A stretch of 7,479 nt of DNA from CAJBVG01 sp943371235. Its GTDB lineage: Bacteria > Bacteroidota > Bacteroidia > Sphingobacteriales > Sphingobacteriaceae. The notes beneath the pieces were generated by a model. It saw nothing but the letters and a program-made list of their open reading frames with translations, was not told the origin of the DNA and did not search any database. The position numbers were made by a program, and so were the translations under genes. Where the stretch lies: assembly GCA_943371235.1 (NCBI GenBank), contig CALRTZ010000075.1, positions 1 through 7,479 of the forward strand, in the 5' to 3' direction. Below, in pieces: positions 5,442 through 7,479 of the stretch. Position 1 is the stretch's first letter. Each line of letters opens with the position of its first letter.

Positions 5442-6109
5442 GTTACTTGCCATTGGATACTGGCTTTTTACTCACTTCTAATCGCGACGAGTGGAAACAA
5501 CGTCCAGCAGCATTATACCCCAAAGAATATTTACTATTTAACCGAAAAATCACTTTCCCAAAAGATCCACAAGCAAATGGTACATGGATAGCCATGAGTA
5601 AAGAGTTTACCCTTTGTTTGTTAAATGGTGCATTCGTTAAACATCAACATAAACCACCATACCGATTAAGCAGAGGATTAGTTTTGTTAGATTTTTATCA
5701 ATATTTATCGGTAGAAAAATACATTACAGAGTATAATTTTGAAGGTGTAGAGAATTTTACGTTGCTTATAAAATCTAATACCAGCAATGCTTTTCACGAA
5801 GTACGTTGGGATGGCACTAAGATCCATCATAAAGTACTCAACCACTTAGAAAAATACATATGGTCGTCGTGTACACTGTATACTGATGAAATAATTACAG
5901 AACGTAAACAATGGTTTGCCGAATGGTTAAGTACCCACAAAAGTTATACACAAAAAGATATTATACACTTCCATACCTTTGCAGGCAAAGGAGATCATAC
6001 TAATGATGTAATAATGAAACGTGAAAGTGGAGTGCAAACAGTAAGCGTTACTTCGATACAGAAAACAGTTGATAATTTGGAGATGAAGTATATCGAACTG
6101 GCGAACTAA
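5429..6109 (+). CDS. NRDE/TANGO2-family protein
   Basis: A 226-residue protein of the NRDE (TANGO2) family. The family has an Ntn-hydrolase-like fold; animal TANGO2 has been reported to act in haem movement, and bacterial members are largely unstudied. The hallmark SNRDEWKQRPA (17-27) is present with GTWIAMS (51-57), LLNGAF (64-69), SRGLVLLDF (81-89) and WSSCTLY (145-151). The protein starts MCTVSYLP, so removal of Met would expose Cys2, the position of the nucleophile in related Ntn hydrolases. An amidase or acyl-transfer activity is possible but unproven. It has no signal peptide, so it is cytosolic. It overlaps the DinB gene by 13 bases. Its last codons and TAA stop lie in an 8-nt tandem array. 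The ATG at 5429 is fixed by the conserved Met-Cys start. Confidence 0.9.
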   Translation: MCTVSYLPLDTGFLLTSNRDEWKQRPAALYPKEYLLFNRKITFPKDPQANGTWIAMSKEFTLCLLNGAFVKHQHKPPYRLSRGLVLLDFYQYLSVEKYITEYNFEGVENFTLLIKSNTSNAFHEVRWDGTKIHHKVLNHLEKYIWSSCTLYTDEIITERKQWFAEWLSTHKSYTQKDIIHFHTFAGKGDHTNDVIMKRESGVQTVSVTSIQKTVDNLEMKYIELAN

Positions 6110-6138
6110 CGAATTAGCGAATTTACGAAAAGGCGAAA
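6091..6138 (+). repeat. 8-nt tandem repeat array, unit TARCGAAT, across a stop-start junction
   Basis: Six 8-base units all with CGAA at positions 4-7: TATCGAAC, TGGCGAAC, TAACGAAT, TAGCGAAT, TTACGAAA and AGGCGAAA. The array covers the last NRDE codons, its TAA stop (6107-6109), the 28-base gap and the A of the next ATG (6138). The last two units also create an AAGG four bases before that ATG, a weak Shine-Dalgarno-like sequence. Confidence 0.8.
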
Positions 6139-7163
6139 TGGGGACAATAGTTAAGTTATTATATTTAAGAATTACGAGGTTTGAGTTTTGGCCGTATTGG
6201 GTGTTTTATCTTCCAACGGTTCCGTATTTTATTTATTTAATGATACGAACTAGAAGTGCTACTTTTTTTACAAATGTAAACCCAGCAATCTATTTAAGTG
6301 GCATTGTTGGAGAGAGTAAAGAAGAAATTTTAAGACACATTCCATCAAAATACAAAGCAAAATCTATTTTATTAAAAAAAGCGAATATTTCTGATGAAGA
6401 AGTAATGGCAATAGTAAAGGAGGAATTTACATATCCCATAATTGTAAAACCAAACATTGGAGAGCGAGGCGAAGGAGTGGAGAAAGTGTATGACGATGCT
6501 CAGTTGCTCAAAGTAATAAAAACATATCCTATTGATTTTATTTTGCAAGAATTTATAGAGTACGAACACGAATTTGGAGTAATGTATTACAGAATACCAA
6601 ATACTTCAGAATTTGCAGTAACCTCCATTGTTAGAAAAGGATTTTTAAAAGTGGAAGGTGATGGAAGATCGTCGGTAAAGGAATTGCTTCAACAAAATTA
6701 TCGTGCTTTATTAGTATGGGATTATTTAAAAGAACATTTAGAAGATACATGGTATATGATACCCAAAGCAGGCGAAATTATATACCCACAACCCATTGGA
6801 AACCATAGTAAGGGCACAATGTTTATAAATGCAAATCATTTAATAAATCCAAAAGTTCATGATTTATTTAATGGAATAGTAAAAGAGTATACTGGTTTTA
6901 ATTATGGAAGGTTTGATGTAAAAGTAAAACGTGTTGAAGATTTAGAAAGCGGCGAATACTTGCGTATAATGGAATTAAATGGAGTAACTTCTGAACCGGC
7001 ACATATTTACGACCCAAAGATGGCATTGTATAAAGCCTATGCAAGTATTTTTAAACATTATAAAATAGTTAGTAGAATTTCTAATGCTAATAGTACCCTT
7101 GGTTTTAAACCTGCTAGTTGGAATTCTTTTTGGAACTTAATGAAAGCACATTATAAGGCATGA
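6138..7163 (+). CDS. Membrane-anchored ATP-grasp ligase-like protein
   Basis: A 341-residue ATP-grasp protein. The superfamily joins a carboxylate, activated as acylphosphate, to an amine or other nucleophile. Residues 14-37 (RFEFWPYWVFYLPTVPYFIYLMIR) form an aromatic hydrophobic segment likely to anchor or dip into the inner membrane. The ATP-grasp core follows: YPIIVKPNIGERGEGVEKV (99-117, with Lys104 a nucleotide-binding candidate), FILQEFIEYEHEFGVMYYR (134-152, hinge region), VEGDGRSSVKELL (172-184), NYGRFDVKV (255-263) and the metal-binding end IMELNGVTSEPAHIYDP (277-293, with Glu279 and Asn281). Such proteins are often labelled D-alanine--D-alanine ligase by similarity, but the membrane segment and the neighbours argue against a housekeeping Ddl, and the substrate is unknown. 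It follows NRDE after 28 bases and shares ATGA with the LysE-type gene. Very confident of the fold, not of the substrate. Confidence 0.88.
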   Translation: MGTIVKLLYLRITRFEFWPYWVFYLPTVPYFIYLMIRTRSATFFTNVNPAIYLSGIVGESKEEILRHIPSKYKAKSILLKKANISDEEVMAIVKEEFTYPIIVKPNIGERGEGVEKVYDDAQLLKVIKTYPIDFILQEFIEYEHEFGVMYYRIPNTSEFAVTSIVRKGFLKVEGDGRSSVKELLQQNYRALLVWDYLKEHLEDTWYMIPKAGEIIYPQPIGNHSKGTMFINANHLINPKVHDLFNGIVKEYTGFNYGRFDVKVKRVEDLESGEYLRIMELNGVTSEPAHIYDPKMALYKAYASIFKHYKIVSRISNANSTLGFKPASWNSFWNLMKAHYKA

Positions 7164-7479
7164 TGATTTTTGCAGCACTTATCGTTTTTTTATTAACTGC
7201 ATTCATCAGTTTTATTGGTTCGGTACAATTGGGTCCGGTAAATATTACAGTAATAAGAACGTCGGTACAAAAGCATTATACATCTGCTGTATTTATTGGT
7301 TTAGGCGGTGCATTACCCGAACTAATATATTCAGCAATTGCCTTAAAAGGTTCTGAGTTTTTAGCTCAATTTCCTTTGCTCATAAACACGATGCTTATAA
7401 TTTGTATACCCATATTTATTTTAGTGGGTATCTATTTAATTTACCATAATTCGAAAATTAAATTCAAGGATCAACATCA
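7160..7479 (+). CDS. LysE-family amino acid/metabolite exporter (3' partial)
   Basis: An open frame of 106 codons running off the right edge. The ATG at 7160 overlaps the preceding TGA (ATGA, 7160-7163); a second ATG at 7163 is equally possible. The product is strongly hydrophobic, with likely membrane helices at about 3-24, 43-62 and 74-95. The first helix region ends SVQLGPVNITVIRTS, the Gly-Pro motif of the LysE/RhtB exporter superfamily, and is followed by the glycine-rich AVFIGLGGALPELIYSAIA (43-61). LysE-type proteins export amino acids or related small molecules by exchange with protons or ions. Roughly half of a normal protein of about 200-220 residues is visible. Translational coupling to the ATP-grasp gene suggests that it exports that enzyme's product or a related compound; this is inference. 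Confidence 0.82.
   Translation, partial: MMIFAALIVFLLTAFISFIGSVQLGPVNITVIRTSVQKHYTSAVFIGLGGALPELIYSAIALKGSEFLAQFPLLINTMLIICIPIFILVGIYLIYHNSKIKFKDQH

Noticed and set aside
884..6569. Short open frames opposite or within the larger genes (for example 2543-2358, 4600-4292 and 6569-6372 on the reverse strand, and 3377-3577 forward)
   Set aside because: Each lies inside a well-supported gene in another frame, and its product shows no recognisable domain.
6138..7163. Calling the ATP-grasp gene ddl (D-alanine--D-alanine ligase)
   Set aside because: Only the ATP-grasp core is recognisable; the membrane segment and operon context differ from ddl, and no substrate-specific residues support the name.

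Overview
The window looks like an ordinary chromosomal stretch from a member of the Bacteroidota. The DNA is AT-rich. One secreted enzyme ends in a type IX secretion (Por) C-terminal sorting domain. A good match to the Bacteroidota promoter (TTG, 19 nt, TAnnTTTG) precedes one operon, and Shine-Dalgarno sequences are mostly absent. I cannot assign a genus; the protein families suggest a flavobacterial, sphingobacterial or chitinophagal relative.

Layout: (i) 1-1331, + strand, a cystathionine beta-synthase-type PLP enzyme with a C-terminal CBS pair, cut at its 5' end by the window edge. (ii) 1457-3097, + strand, a secreted family 16 glycoside hydrolase (laminarinase-like) with a beta-sandwich-like N-terminal region and a T9SS tail. 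(iii) 4049-3169, - strand, an exported YHS-domain protein followed by a DoxX-family membrane protein. (iv) 4146-4865, + strand, a Crp/Fnr-family regulator divergent from (iii). (v) 4935 to the right edge, + strand, a tightly packed four-gene operon: a DinB-fold protein, an NRDE/TANGO2 protein, a membrane-anchored ATP-grasp ligase and a LysE-type exporter that runs off the window.

Two observations stand out. First, the regulator gene is bracketed by two palindromes that share GTCG-N6-CGAC. One lies in the divergent intergenic region and one in front of the DinB operon. Each is centred about 37 bp upstream of the last base of a TAnnTTTG-like -7 box, which is the spacing expected of a class II Crp/Fnr activator. 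This suggests one local regulon joining YHS-DoxX with DinB-NRDE-ATP-grasp-LysE. The gene set suggests an uncharacterised pathway that builds, trims and exports a small amide- or peptide-like compound, but the chemistry is inference.

Second, five short tandem arrays with strict 7-nt (TAANNNC) or 8-nt (TAGTGTGC, TARCGAAT) periods occupy the spaces between genes. Four of the eight complete gene 3' ends have their stop codon inside an array. Because 7 and 8 are not multiples of 3, the repeated TAA/TAG and CTAA/CTAG place stop codons in every frame, usually on both strands. No RNA genes, CRISPR arrays, insertion sequences or strong intrinsic terminators were seen, and no gene-free stretch exceeds 300 bases.
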